Below are positions 25,401 to 37,554 of a stretch of 64,000 nucleotides of DNA, piece after piece. Position numbers and translations under genes: made by a program. The stretch comes from Neelides folsomi (Eukaryota; Arthropoda; Collembola; Neelipleona; Neelidae), in NCBI GenBank assembly GCA_034687125.1, contig JAQGBZ010000044.1, positions 212,086-276,085 on the forward strand, read 5' to 3'. Position 1 is the first letter of the stretch. The number at the start of each line of letters is the position of its first letter. Below the pieces are notes generated by a model. That model did no database searches. It was given only the letters and a program-made list of their open reading frames with translations, and had not been told where the DNA came from.

Positions 25401-27510
25401 ACCGGCTTCAAAAATGTGCGAGTATTCATTTCTAAAACAGTCCATTTTAATTATTAATAAGAACTAACAAAGCTCAGTTATAGATTCAAACCATAAATCC
25501 ATAAGTTATCTTATAAGTTAAAGTTAATCCTACCTGTCGCAAACGTGAGAATAGAGCACATGGTTCGCGTCCGAGGACACACCTCGGATATGATATGGAA
25601 TTGACAAAACTTGAAGAACTGAATGATAAAATTTTTTTCTCAATTCCCCCATTGTTGGTTTGAACTGAAGATTTCCCTCACTAAAGAAAATTGAAATTAT
25701 TAATCCCCAATTCCAATTAACATATTTAGTTAAACAAGGTTAATGAGTGGAATGAATTCATCATACATAGTTACTTAATTATATTTTAAAAATATATTCT
25801 TACTTGTAAATAAGCTGGGTTCGCATGGGTTCTATGGAATTTATTACTGTTTCCAAAATAGATGTGTATTGGCAATCCAAAGCTTTGTAAAATTGATAGT
25901 CCCAATGAATTTCCCAGCTTTTGGTGTTTTTGTAACCCTTGAAAGTTAAAATGCAAAATTAATTAATAATTAAAATTGTCATTACGAATTGATAAGGTTC
26001 AATTTAAATAGTATATTTATCCTTTTGAGTGTGAATAAAAAGTAAAGAGAATTAAAGTGACCACCTTATCAGCAACTCCACGAATTGTTGATTTCAATTG
26101 GGCCCTCAATTCCAAGTTTCTATTTACATTGTCAAGTAGATCCACATAAAATAGTTCAGAGACCTAAATAAAAATATTTTTTTAAAAAATATTCCATGTA
26201 AAATGATCTGTTTTCAAAACTGATAAGAATTCATTTTGATAATGTTTCATGCCAGCGGTTGTGTTTATTTAATTTAATAATTAAAATGTTTAAATTGTCA
26301 ATTACAATGTTGAAGCAAGTGGTGTGATATTCGGCAAGTTGTTCATTTTGCTTTCCGAGAGCAAAGACAAGTTTTCTAAGACCTTTGAGGTATCTCTCGA
26401 TTTCGTCTGTGTCATTCCAAGTAATTCCTTGGTGTTCTTGCACTGTCTTTGACAAAGCTACGGCAATTTCCAACATCATTGGCCTTTGACTCGGAATCAT
26501 TTTATCCCCGATGGAATTGTGGAAACTCGCAATTTGCTCGAGTTCTCTGGCCACTTTGACAAACTTTTTCCCTGCTGTTGCGATACGCTTAATATCTCCA
26601 GAAAGTGAAAATCCGAGCACAGAGAGACTTTGAGCTTCTTCAATGAGATCTAAGACAATCGGTTTAAAGCTCACTTCCATTAAGTTCCCCTGTTTGAATG
26701 TAATGACCGGTTCAGACTCGCGGATCCTTTATTGACAAATTAATTAATTATTAATGAAATAAATAACTTAATTTTAATTAATTAGAATCATAATAAGAAT
26801 ATATAAAAAATTAATCATTATTATACTCAAGATTATTGTGACGGATTTTATCTTCAGTGTCTGAAACCCAGGATTGAAAAGAGTCCTTTTCAAAGTGACG
26901 ATTCTCAGATCTGATGAGTTGCAAAGCATTTTTATATTTATCCGAGTCTTCAAGATCTTTAAAGAGCGGTTCAGCCTCGTCGTACACTATCAGCTAATTA
27001 AATATATGAATTAGATGAATTTCAACTTAAATAAATATTTGAAATCATTTGCCTCCTTACCCGATTCAATGTAAATCGCGAAAAATAAATTCCATTCAAA
27101 GAGTCGCTGAGATCTCGTTTGAAATATGGGAAGTCCCGGTCTTCGAGTTGCTTCAAATGTTTGGCCGTTTCAGTCAAGAGATTGGCCAAAAGCCGTGCCC
27201 GAATCCGTTTAGAACGTTCGGCCGTCTGGGGTTCAAAAAGCCTTTCTTTGTGGGTCTGGAACGTTGAAAGTATCTGGAAAATGATTAATGATGAAATTCA
27301 CAAGAGCCCATTTTAACAATTTCAAATACCAATTTATAATAAGTAATTATTAATTATTTAATAGTTAATTCTGATTAAATCGGGTCCTTGAATGTCAAAT
27401 ACCCAGAAGACATCTCTAGTTCTTGAGAACATTTTCTCAAGTAGCTCGATGACAACGTCCGGATCTTCGGGCTCGGGGCTTCTTGCAGCCCGAGCCGACG
27501 ACCCTGCCAT
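11350..27510 (-). CDS. DYNC2H1: Cytoplasmic dynein-2 heavy chain 1 (IFT retrograde motor), about 42 exons
   Basis: This gene encodes the AAA+ motor of dynein-2, which drives retrograde intraflagellar transport along ciliary microtubules. The chained coding exons sum to 11,712 nt, giving about 3,903 residues. Human DYNC2H1 is about 4,300. Diagnostic stretches match DYNC2H1 rather than axonemal dyneins or dynein-1. They include [76 protein letters not shown], and the AAA4 P-loop variant GRSGVGRRT. Approximate residue map: tail and linker 1-1268, AAA1 Walker [11 protein letters not shown] near 1280, AAA2 GPPGCGKS near 1573, AAA3 GPHGSGKT near 1890, AAA4 near 2250, stalk and microtubule-binding domain 2480-2760, then AAA5-AAA6 and the C-terminal domain. 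The start at 27510-27508 (GAGAAATGG) has an in-frame TGA just upstream. The first ~400 residues of vertebrate DYNC2H1 have no counterpart before it. The stop TAA is at 11352-11350. Confidence 0.95.
15981..16001 (-). other. Possible 21-nt cassette micro-exon in DYNC2H1
   Basis: CTAGCTAATGGAGAAGTTGG plus C lies between an AG acceptor (16003-16002) and a perfect GTAAGT donor. It would insert LANGEVG in frame between ...IVMN and [10 protein letters not shown]. Direct joining of the neighbours gives a length closer to human DYNC2H1, so this could be an alternative exon or a chance match. Confidence 0.3.
16523..17375 (-). other. DYNC2H1: DYNC2H1 exons 24-26: stalk and microtubule-binding domain
   Basis: Exons: 17375-17142, 17084-16875, 16736-16523. 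Exon 24 begins [19 protein letters not shown] and carries the conserved [20 protein letters not shown] and [10 protein letters not shown] of the microtubule-binding tip. Exon 25 carries [20 protein letters not shown]. Exon 26 is the returning coiled coil ([20 protein letters not shown]). The family places the microtubule contact at the tip between the two coiled-coil arms. Confidence 0.92.
17672..21904 (-). other. DYNC2H1: DYNC2H1 exons 19-23: AAA1 to AAA4 and first stalk helix
   Basis: Exons: 21904-21785, 21730-20999, 20927-20820, 20737-20581, 20429-17672. AAA1, the main ATPase site, shows Walker [11 protein letters not shown] and Walker B in [18 protein letters not shown]2 has GPPGCGKS. The last exon is 2,758 nt and carries the AAA2 end ([12 protein letters not shown]), AAA3 (GPHGSGKT, then the sensor region [18 protein letters not shown]), AAA4 (GRSGVGRRT and [19 protein letters not shown]) and the beginning of the stalk coiled coil. 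It is several times longer than any other exon of the gene. Confidence 0.95.
22031..27510 (-). other. DYNC2H1: DYNC2H1 exons 1-18: tail and linker
   Basis: Exons: 27510-27403, 27273-27061, 26993-26827, 26726-26306, 26163-26065, 25937-25804, 25680-25534, 25431-24981, 24884-24738, 24656-24451, 24338-24068, 23959-23792, 23739-23581, 23484-23345, 23238-23022, 22946-22716, 22631-22243, 22166-22031. Frames join without a gap. Clear DYNC2H1 tail and linker signatures are [58 protein letters not shown], and [20 protein letters not shown] across an exon join. Homology to the vertebrate protein can be followed confidently from exon 2-3 onward ([14 protein letters not shown]). Exon 1 (36 codons) is weakly conserved. 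Confidence 0.88.
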
Positions 27511-27780
27511 TTCTCAAGTTTAACTTTAACTAATTGTGGATTGTTAGTCCCGAAGAAGTGAAGAGCAGTTGGCGTCGTGTGAGAGGTGAGAATGAAGAAA
27601 ATGACGTGTCGTAGGTTGACGACCTTTCGTTTTCACTTTCTTTGTCCGCTCGCTGGATTTGCTTTCTCCTTTCCCTCCCTCTCGTGTTTGGCCCCCGTTT
27701 CCATCCCAACCCGCCCCCGACAACCACCAACTCCTTCTCCCAACAACACCAACACACAACAATCAATTAATCAATTAATT
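27511..27780 (-). promoter_or_regulatory. DYNC2H1 5' UTR and putative promoter
   Basis: Directly upstream of the start codon lies a GC-richer block (about 27560-27740, including CGCCCCCGACAACC-like sequence on the plus strand). It is flanked by very AT-rich DNA. Short ORFs on both strands here look like low-complexity chance frames. No TATA box is visible, consistent with a housekeeping-type promoter. No further upstream dynein exon was recognised. Confidence 0.4.
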
Positions 27781-28487
27781 TACAAGTTTACAATAGTTTG
27801 CAACTATTTTGTTAATTTCTATATAGAAATATATAATTAATAACATCATTAATTAATAATGTAAATATTCATACAAGAGAATTTAAATTTTTATTAATGA
27901 ATAATGAGTTTAGAAGTATTAATTATTAAATTAATACTTTATATAATTAAAAGTATTTTATTCATTTAAAACTTCATTTTTGGCATAAAACCGAACATAA
28001 TTACATAATAATTATATTGACTATTGGTATTAAGAGTATGAAAAGGTTTTCAAGAAAGAAAAGAATTCTATTGAGTTTTTAGAGTTATTTTATAATAAAT
28101 AGTTATTGGGTAATAGCTGTAAAAGTTATTTATTACAAAAAATACCTTTTACATAGTTTTACCTACCTCATATTCTAAGAGGTCAATTTACACAAGGTCA
28201 ATTTCAGTTCACAGTGAACTTTTTGTCGTAAATACATTGAGATACATGTAAATAAAATCTACAAAATGAGTTAGAATTTTTGAATATAAAAGCTTGGAAT
28301 TAATAATTCATCAAACATATATGTTAATATTATTAAACTATTAATATACAAATATCAATTAAAATTCGATTATCATTTAACTAGTACTTTTTAAACACCA
28401 TATACTTATATTTATTTTTTATTATTAATTGCCTATCCATTATGAAATCCTATATATAATGTGATTATTTACATTATATAATTTACA
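27781..28487. other. AT-rich intergenic DNA
   Basis: This stretch is strongly AT-rich and full of short A and T runs and TTAAT motifs. No ORF, RNA gene or repeat of note was seen. Confidence 0.6.
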
Positions 28488-28783
28488 TACATGTATTGTA
28501 TAGATGATTCACATGAATGGTTGAAAATGCTGAAGATTTGCCAGAATACACAGGAGAGGTACCCCGCACCGTTCCAAGCTCAATTGATCTCGATGGGAGA
28601 CGAACTCTAGCAGCTTCCGAATCAACGAGATGTTTTGATTGGCTCTTCCACCCAAGATGGCACGAGGGAAGATGTAGAGAAAATCGGATCTTCGGTTCGT
28701 CCAAATCTTTAGCCCAGTCGGCAGTCGATGAAGATCAAATCGGCACGTTCAACTCAAAATGCATCACACAATCAAGAAAATAA
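28488..28783 (+). other. Coding-like GC-richer island, possible exon or gene remnant
   Basis: About 280 bp of near 47% GC stand out from DNA of about 20% GC on both sides. Frame A is open from ATG 28517 to the stop ending 28783 (88 codons, starting MVENAEDLPEYTGEVP). Frame B, from ATG 28488, reads MYCIDDSHEWLKMLKICQN then PAPFQAQLISMGDEL before a TAG. It continues QLPNQRDVLIGSSTQDGTRE to a second TAG. Either frame could be the real or former one. No family was recognised. Confidence 0.25.
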
Positions 28784-28790
28784 AGATCCA

Positions 28791-31700
28791 GTCCATTCAT
28801 GCATACCAACTCACATTTAACCAATTGGACTAAATATTCATACTTCTCAATAATCAATATGATAAAATGTAATTGTAATTCATACTATTGATATTACTTT
28901 GAGCTGTTTTATTAATTAAATTTCCTGATTTTAATTAACACCATCTCATAAATAGCAATGTCATAAATAAATATTTTATATTTGTATTATGAGTATTATA
29001 TGTTTCGCTTATTAAAATGGCTGTAAAGTTCAACATTTATTGAATGAATATGGTTTTTTGGTGATGACAAGGAAGTAATTTTGAGTTATGAGAACCTTCA
29101 AATGAGCATGGAAAGTGTAAGGTAGTAGAAAGGGAGAGATTCGAATCTGATTACAATTGTGTATATAATTTTGGGAAGGGGAAGGCGAAGGGGCATGGCT
29201 TTGTGTCTTCAATAATGGAAGTCTCCTTTGGGCTGGTGGTATTCACCGATCCGGAAATTTAGATCTGGATCTCGGCTCCCCAATTGTCCTCGAGAGGAAA
29301 GGTGGCCGTCGAAGGGATGATGATTCGGTTGTAAGGAATATCTTGTTTCCCGGAGGTGCCCTTTTACTCCTCCTTCATCTCATTGTCCTTCCGTCGGATC
29401 TTCTCAAACCCGCTCACACCTTTCAAGTCTCCAGCCCATTGTCCCGCCACATGGACCCTCCACTCTCCCCTATGCCTACACAGACCGTATATGTGCTCAT
29501 GTGTAGTTATATGTAGTTACATAGATCACACCGTTCCTATTAATCCGACCATGTGTAGTTAGTTCCTGTAAGTGAATGTCCCTCTTGTCTGGAGGAATAT
29601 CTATCCATCTTTCTCCCCTCTTTTCGCACGGCACCATTGTGGGGCCGTTGGGTTCTTTCTCTATTATTCCCTCAATGGACGATGGCTGTTATGAGATCTC
29701 GGCTGTTAGTTGGAGTTGATCTGGTGAGCAGTGTGGCTGGACTCGCTCCATCGTCACAATTGGCCCATCTTGACCATTGTGGGAGTTGAACAAACTTGTG
29801 CTTGGTGAATCTCAATGCCCAAGAGATCCTCGTTAATTTTTAATGATGTCACATCGGGCAATCCCTTGAACCCGGTTCGGAACATTTCATTTCACCCTCT
29901 TGGACAATTCAAGTGGACAATCCCCCTTTTCATCTTTTCGGATTCTCTTCCTCCCATTGTGACAATTTCGAGAGCTCTTCGACTCCTTTTTCCGCTTTCC
30001 TGGCCTTCAAAAGTGAGTCAACTTGTTTCTTGCCACAAGTACAAGAGAATCTCCCTACGCGACCGCAAAGTTGATCTAGGAAGAAAGTGGGAATTGTTTT
30101 GTTGGTGAGAAATGGTAAGAATTTGATTTGCTCTTCTCTCGGGTTCATGTCAAATCGGTGTGGAGTCGTGAAGGAAGAAAGTGGAAACCTTTGTTCCTCC
30201 GTTTACACGATGTTGAGATAAGGGAGGGAGCCGTGAAGTTGTCAGCCTCCCTCATTCGTCAACGGAATTTCTGATTTCAAACGAGGAGTTTACATCATTT
30301 GAGGTCCAAATAGCCCCAAACTCGTGGCGTGAAGATGGAGTGAAACATTGAATGACTCCAAAGATCTAAACATAACATTCCCCTTCCTCCCATCTTCATT
30401 CATGCTTCACTTATCTTACCCAACCCTCACAGATTTACTTCCATGTCTAATCTCTCACTCGCACTCTTAAATTGACTTCCTCCCGCCCGAAAACATCATC
30501 AAGAGATCCCATGTTTATAATTAATTCCGTAGCTCCTTAATTGCGACCTTCCTTGTGACACAGCTTTCACTACCCAAATCATTTCCTGGCTTTAAAATCT
30601 TTATTTGGTTAAACCCATGGCTTCCAATGGCCCCTTTCGATTCTCCCAATGTCTAAATTCTTTCAATTGTCAAGATGGAAAGGGGATGATGGCGAAATGG
30701 ATAATTTACAGATCTGTATTTGTTGGTGGAGCCTTTGGATGGTCCTTTGGGTGTCTGGGCGGAATTGGCGGTGGAGAAGGGTTGGCATAATAAAATGATC
30801 TAGGTGGTTAATAGGTCAGGGAGTGTGGGAATCCAGGTGCTCAATCCAGAGAGATCAAGCTGAGCAGACATGGTTCAATAATAGGCATATCCGAGTTTTT
30901 TGTCCATTTCGCCGACCTGGCTGGATTTGATATGTGGAGGAGAATCTCGCTCTTTTGTTGTGTTCCATTCTTTCACCCTCTTCCTATAGGACTCTTGTCT
31001 TTTGCCCCAACCAGTATTGTTCTCGAGGACCAAAATGGGTCAGTTTCCTATAGGGACCCATTGTGGTGTAGTCTTGCTACTTACTTCAGAGGGGACCCTT
31101 TCCCGATTCTTCTCCCATTCCATTATTCTAACGAGATGGAGATCTTTTCCACTCACCTTCCGCCCAACAATGGGAGTTTCATTTTTGGAAGGATCCTCTT
31201 GTTCATTATCATCCCTAGAGATCGGATCTGCAACTGACGACCCGCCCCTCTCGTCCTCTCCAATTTTATGTAAAGTGGGATGGAGGCTCATTCAGCCCCT
31301 TGTGTCTTTGGATCACAATGTGTGAACAACTCTTTGTTGTCTCTCTGGATGATGAAGGAGGAAAACAGGGAGGAGTTTGTCCACAACAACAAATGAACAA
31401 AATGAGCCTCATTTAATGAACTAATGACAAGGATGGGAATCTGCTTTGTTCGGGATTCGTCTATTCCAAGGTTATGATTAGTATTCCTCTTAATGGGAAC
31501 CAAAATTCCCTACCATCATTTCCCCCAGTCTTACATCGAGATAAATAGGAGCCCCGAGGAGCCACCATCATGATTTCCTTTTATATAAAACCTTTATTAA
31601 ACAATATTCATTATCTATGCCCCTTTGTGGAAAATTGAGTCAATTAACTCGTTGGCTACAAGATCTTGAAAGAAAAGTACAATACAATTAAACAACAACC

Positions 31701-34700
31701 CAATAGATTAAACTTTATTTAAACATTTGTATAAATAAAAACATTTTATTTATAATAATTAGTAAGGAAATGTCACTACAGCACTATTGGTATTTACATC
31801 CTCCTATTAACTTATTTCTTTATTATGTCAATTCCAGGTGGAAGGTTTTAGTTGAGAGATTTAAGGTTGAGTGAGGATGGGTTTGGTAATTGATTGGATT
31901 TATGAATATGAGATTTTGTGAGGATAAAAAGAGGATTTCAAAGGGTTTTATCATTAATTTGGCAGAGTTTGAAATAAAGAATTGCCTAAGTGTGTTTTTC
32001 TCCCAGCCAGATGGATGGGACTTGTTCCATTACGCGGATGTACAACGGCGTATAAATAGGATTCTTTCCCGAGTTTCAACTTCATTTTCACGGTCGCTCA
32101 GTCGTAATCAATATTGTCATCATCAACATGGACCCATTTTTCCCTCGGTGGGACCTGGAACACATTCCCAACTTAGTTCAACTTACCCATTCTCTCATCT
32201 TCTACTATTAACAATTATCATACAAGATCCATACATAAATACATACATAAATACTTATACACTCTATGTATGTGACCAATCCATTTCCCCCACACACGGA
32301 AGCCAAAGATCCCAATGTGGGCCGGTATATAACACTGGTGGGCATAGTAGATTTATATTTCCCATGTCTCGACCTTTTCTCCGTTCTTTGGACAAGACCT
32401 CTCTTTTTGTGGCCATTCTTCCCATTCCATTTTGGAAATTTGAATTATGATGATCGTTATTTGAATTTGGACGTTGGTATTAATTCCCATGATCATGCAT
32501 CACTCCTACTTTATTAAAGAATCGGAGACTTGGGAAAAAGAGAGTAAATAGTTGGCCTATCTAAAGAGAGTCAATAAACCATGTTCTGCATATCTCACTC
32601 GGGAAGGCAAAGTGAGTTGGAGAACTCGACATTTGGTGTGGCTTTCATGGCCTCTGCCTGCCAAGTCTTCTTCATGGTTGAAAAACCAAGATCTCCGATT
32701 TGGGATCTTTTTCATTCCTCTTCGTCAAAAATAAATGAACAAGTTTTATTTTATTGCTTATTCAATTCCAATCCCATTCCGACCCAAAGACAACGTTCAT
32801 AAATAAGAGACCAAGACAAGCGATTGGGAAGAAAAAGCTTTCAAAATATTACAAACCTCCTCATTCCTTCTCATCAAATCCTAAAAGACGGAATTTGGGC
32901 AAAATTGATCTCGAACTTTTTTCCCCATATATACTATACATTACAATTCATATACAGTTAGAGTCAATATGGTACTTTACATACTGTACCATTACATTAC
33001 CATATAATATACATAACTATCAGTAGTTATTTACTATTTATTAGCAATAATTTAAAAAAAATTATTTTTTTAAAATTACAAAAGTACTATTTTCATTATT
33101 TAATACACATTTTATTTCCCATACATATAATATACATGTTGAGTGTTTGGACTTAAATGAGACGTTTGTAAAAAGGGGTGTTTTATGATCCTCTTGGATC
33201 TGTGGAGATTTGGTGTAAGAAATAAGAAGAATGAAGGTACTGGACTTTTGTCAGTTGTGTTTCCTCGAAGAGTCTTCTGTTGGGAGAAGAAAAGAGTGGA
33301 AATGTGAGAAATGATGCCTTGGATTGAGTCAATAATGGTTTGAATGTTTGGGCAATCTTCACCAGTTTGTCTCTGGCTGTGAGGGAAGGGCGGAAGGGAG
33401 GATGAATTGGACAATGAGGGATAAGGATATCAAGTGGACGTATTTTAATGGGAGGATTGTGAGCAACAACCCCTTCCTAACCCTTTTAATCAAATAATTC
33501 AATGTCCATTGTCCACCCTCCTTCTTTTCTCTTCCAATTGGGGTGCGGACAATGAAGAAACCTTTTTCCAATCCCACAGCTCAAATGAAATCTCTTTCAA
33601 TGTCCAGACTTCTTTCCGTAGATTGTGAGTGTAACAATCCCTATTACCTCACCAATGATCCTCCAAGTCCAAACATTTCCTCACCCCTACAACATCAATT
33701 TGTCCACATGCCCAATTTTCATCACACGGAGACAAAACACATTTTTAAAATGACCATTTTGTATTCATATAATACCTAAATTCAATTGTTATTAAATAAA
33801 CCATCTCGATTTTACATTAATGTAAATTAAAAAATAATCAGATAAATTTACTACATTTATTAAAGGAATTTTCAAGGGTAAACTTTTGTAAAAGAAAAAT
33901 GATAAAAAGGGTTATTTTGAAGGCGTAATATAATGATTTGTAAATGTCCATCTCATGGTCCAGAGGTGTGTGATATTTGTTAATTAAATGAGGATTGGGT
34001 GAATAAATGTTTGGGAGGATGATGAGGGTCGTTTACATCAATGGCCCGTTGGTTGTTGGTTTTGTGTGATAATTCTCCCACCGCACCAGTCGACATTCCT
34101 GGTCGATGGTGAGGAACAATGGACATTGTCCATGTGATTCCAGAAGGCATCCAGGAGCCTGCGAGGCTCTTTATTGTTTGAGGACTCACAGCCCCTCGCC
34201 CATTCTTCCTCTCTTAAGACCGACTCTCATTATTAATAGTCAGGGTGACAAATGCAAGACGGTTTTTTTCATTTTCAATCTCTCCTTTCAACCAACGACA
34301 ATTCAATTCCCCATCGGAACCATCCATCTCTCATACTCTGTGTATAGTCCCACCCTTGGTAGATAATTTACCTGAATGCCATTGAGCTCCTCTCGGTTTA
34401 GTTCTTCGACCCGACAAGGGCTCTTTCTAATAATGCCTTCTTCTTCTCTACTTATGCAAATCCCAAACTCCGGGCTGGGACGGACAAAGGGGAAGGAAAG
34501 TAGGATTTTTTTAAAAACACCCCTTTGTTACACCGCAGATGAGGATGAGACCGAAAATATGATAAATGGAGAGATCCTCTTTTCATCACACAATTTCCCT
34601 GCCCCTGCTTTTTAATGTCTTTGAAAACTGATAGGATCTGAATGTGAATTAGAAGGAAAGACAAAGCGAGGTGAAATGACATTTACAGCCACAATGAGTC

Positions 34701-35230
34701 TTCATCTTTGACCACTTCTGCCCACTCGGAATGCATAAAAGAAATTTTCCTTCCTCCAACTCCTTTCAACTTAATGAGCTGTGACGATGGGACAAGACGT
34801 TTAATAATCAAAGCTCCTCCTTCATTCCCTAAACATAACTTGGTCACCAGAGAACCAAATCCATTTCTTTATATAGGAGGATTAAAACCCTTCACGCACT
34901 TCAAATACAAATCATGATTAATTAAACAAATTAATTCCAATTAAATGATGCAGAAATGATAATAACTTTGGACATTGCATTTTGAAGAATTTTTATATTT
35001 TAAATAGCTATTACAGAATATTATAAGTCTAAAATCAATATAGAAAAGGGAATTGAAACAATATGTATATCTATTTGTATTTGATATTATTAGATTTAAT
35101 AGCATTTAATATAGGAGAAAGAAGAAAATAATAATAAAGGAGAAAATTAATAATCGTTTAAGTAAATTAAATAATTAAATAAACATTACCACACATTAGC
35201 ATATAACTAAAAACTGATATCCAATTCACT
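28791..35230. other. Intergenic region, no recognised gene
   Basis: This is 6.4 kb of mixed composition. Blocks at 29200-31500 and 31900-32700 approach 45% GC, and the remainder is AT-rich. The longest open frame (31890-32450, plus, 186 codons) has no protein-like features and contains a core-promoter-like site. Many CCAAT, AATTGG and CTCCTC-like motifs recur, but no exon with credible splice signals or homology was found. Confidence 0.55.
32051..32212 (+). promoter_or_regulatory. TATA/initiator site followed by a small ORF
   Basis: TATAAATAGG at 32051-32060 is followed 33 bp later by TTCATTTT (initiator-like, A at 32084) and by a TCAGT element at 32098-32102. An ATG in strong context (CATCAACATGG) at 32129 opens a 27-codon frame starting MDPFFPRWDLEHIPNLVQ. 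It could be a real start of a spliced or small-peptide gene. No downstream exon was identified. Confidence 0.25.
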
Positions 35231-36377
35231 TCATTTTGCCGATCGTCCGTAAAAGTCAAAGAGACTTTCAATGAGAGTTGGCGTGGAGATCATCTGTTTG
35301 ATGGCCATGGCCATCAGAGGACTTGCAAACGCCGACCCAACGAAGTAATTTTCAGAAGGAGTCAACCCGAGCAGTTTTTCTTTGTATGGATAAAGAATCG
35401 AAACGGAATTGAGGGCCATGGCCAAGGCTGCGGCGACACCCCAATAATTCTCAACCAAGAGACAAAGCCAAACACTTGAAACGATGGACATGAGAATCAA
35501 CAATTCCGTGATTCGGACAATGTGAACGAGACGGAGTTCAAGCCAGGCAACCTACGAAAGGCCAATATTAGTCAAAAATGTTTTAATTACTTTTATAATA
35601 ATTTTAAAGTTAAGAAGCTTTATGTAAAGAGGAAAATTAACGGTAATGTACAATTGGTATGATGGAAAGAACGATAAAGACCTGAAAAAAGAAAACAACG
35701 GCTAATGACAAATATTAGTTAAAGATAAGAAATTCATAAGTCATTAAAATTTTAAAAAAAGATCCTTACATGAGAAACCACAGAATGTGTATACGCCAAA
35801 TAAAAAAGGGACGTTAACTATTCAAAACAATTAAACATTTGATTAAACATAACATTTAGATTAAACATTTGATTAAACGTCAAAAATTAAAGTTTTAATG
35901 GTTGATAAAAATGAAATTTACCATAGCATATCCAATTACGATTGAAATCCAACAGAACACGAAATGCAGATGCAAGAAAAATCGCGCCAAGAACATTTGA
36001 TAATTATCCCCAAACATTTCCAAATCTGAAAATGAAAAAGATGTCTTTAAATTCCCTAATAATGATTATTACCAAATAACCATAAGTTAAAAATCATTAT
36101 TTAATACGTACATAAAGTGACCAATCCCGAAGATAAAGAACAAAGATCTGCATAGAACCAAGTACAACCATAAACCACAAAGGTCCAGTTGCCTTCAAGG
36201 GAAACATAAGCCATCATCGCCCCCCATGAGGAACTTATGATCCCAATTATCTACAATTTAGAAAAACCCAAAGTTAGGATTTAAATCAAATCAAAGATCG
36301 ATGGTTGAATGAAGGATGTTTAATTAGTAATTAATAATTACGAGAAGGATTGCCAAGAGGACTGCGCTCGAAATCAT
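35231..36377 (-). CDS. Multi-pass membrane protein of unknown family (6 exons)
   Basis: Six exons chain in frame with consensus GT-AG introns: 36377-36342, 36250-36112, 36025-35922, 35817-35770, 35681-35652, 35551-35231. They sum to 678 nt, giving 225 residues plus a stop. The product is very hydrophobic, with about four to six membrane segments: residues ~1-27 (MISSAVLLAILLIIGII...), ~35-59 (WTFVVYGCTWFYADL...), ~75-108 (FFLHLHFVFCWISIVIGYAM, then LTSLFYLAY), ~111-122 (VFIVLSIIPI) and two between ~130 and 170 (LLILMSIVSSVWLCLLV and YWGVAAALAMALNSVSI). A soluble C-terminal tail follows (YKEKLLGLTPSENYFVG... to FDFYGRSAK). The start is the first ATG and opens directly into a hydrophobic segment. 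The first exon of 12 codons is the least certain. No family signature was recognised. The nearest recognised gene is 7.7 kb away. Confidence 0.75.
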
Positions 36378-37554
36378 CTTTGGGAAAATCAAAGAAGCGG
36401 AAGGATTTAATTAATAAATCGAACGGGTCAATGTCAATTGATATTTAACAGGCTGGAGTGAATAATTGTTTAATTAGCTTGGGATTGAAGTTTAAAAACA
36501 AAGCGTTAAAAAAATTTTCGACTTCACGTTTCGTGTGGCAGTGAGGAAAAAAGAGAAGCTTCTTTGTGTCATGTGCTAAACCGCATAATTCAAATTTGAG
36601 TTTAATGGTGGGAAGAGGAAAATGAGGGGAAATGGTTTTTTACATTTTGGGGTTTTTTTTATATTTAAAGTTCCTCCTTTATTTTATTTTGCTTTCTTTC
36701 TTTTATATATTTAAATTTCTTTTTCTTGTATAATATTATATCAGTGAAGATTAAATCGATTAATTGACATTAAATGACAATTAATAAATAATTAAAATCA
36801 GTTTAGGTCAAATTATCAGTAAATACAGTAAATAATTTGACACTCAATTGTGGTTTTTTTTATTATGCAATTATATCAATATGAATTAAGATATGTGGCC
36901 AGATCGGGAAAGAATTAAATATTAATGATGATTCAAATATTGTGTGTTGTTTGTGAGAAATGGGTTGTGGATTTGAATAGTCCCTTTGATTATTTATGCA
37001 TATATCACTTTGGGTTGTTTGGGGGTTGGCCATTAGCGATTGATTGTTTTTCTTTATCTTTGTTTGAGTTGAGTAGTCCTCGAGGATTTGGTAGTGGAAA
37101 GGGTTATGAGAGTGGAACAGGTTCCTATGAGGGCCTCTGCATAATGCATCCATCCCGAGATCTTTGTGCATAGGTAATAGGTCAAATACAAGGGGATGTG
37201 CTAGCCATATATGTGAGTACATGAGTGTAGGGTCGGAAATGGAAACATTTATCAGGGGATTAGATGGGTTGGTGAAAGGAATAAATAGAGAGGAGAATGG
37301 AATTGGAAAAGAGAATAAATACAAGATTTCCCTTTGAAGTCGGAGAGAACAGAAGTTTCAGGTTGTTGGGAATAATTAGCGACTCTCGACGACAAACGGA
37401 TGTTTGCTCTACAATGAAACATCAAAAATGTGGAAAAGCTAAAGTTCTTTTTTGATCTTCCTTCTGTGTGCTTTCTCCTATTGTTTGTCTTCCTTCTCTG
37501 ACAGGAATCCAGAACTCATTTACAAATGACTCAAATGAAGCTCCTTTATACCCT

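Noticed and set aside
31890-32450. 186-codon plus-strand ORF
   Set aside because: It spans AT-rich and GC-richer DNA alike, runs through a TATA box and microsatellite-like TACATAAATACA sequence, and has no protein-like segment or splice context.
36863-37324. 153-codon minus-strand ORF
   Set aside because: Rich in Asn, His, Ile and Pro from low-complexity DNA. No homology, promoter or splice support.
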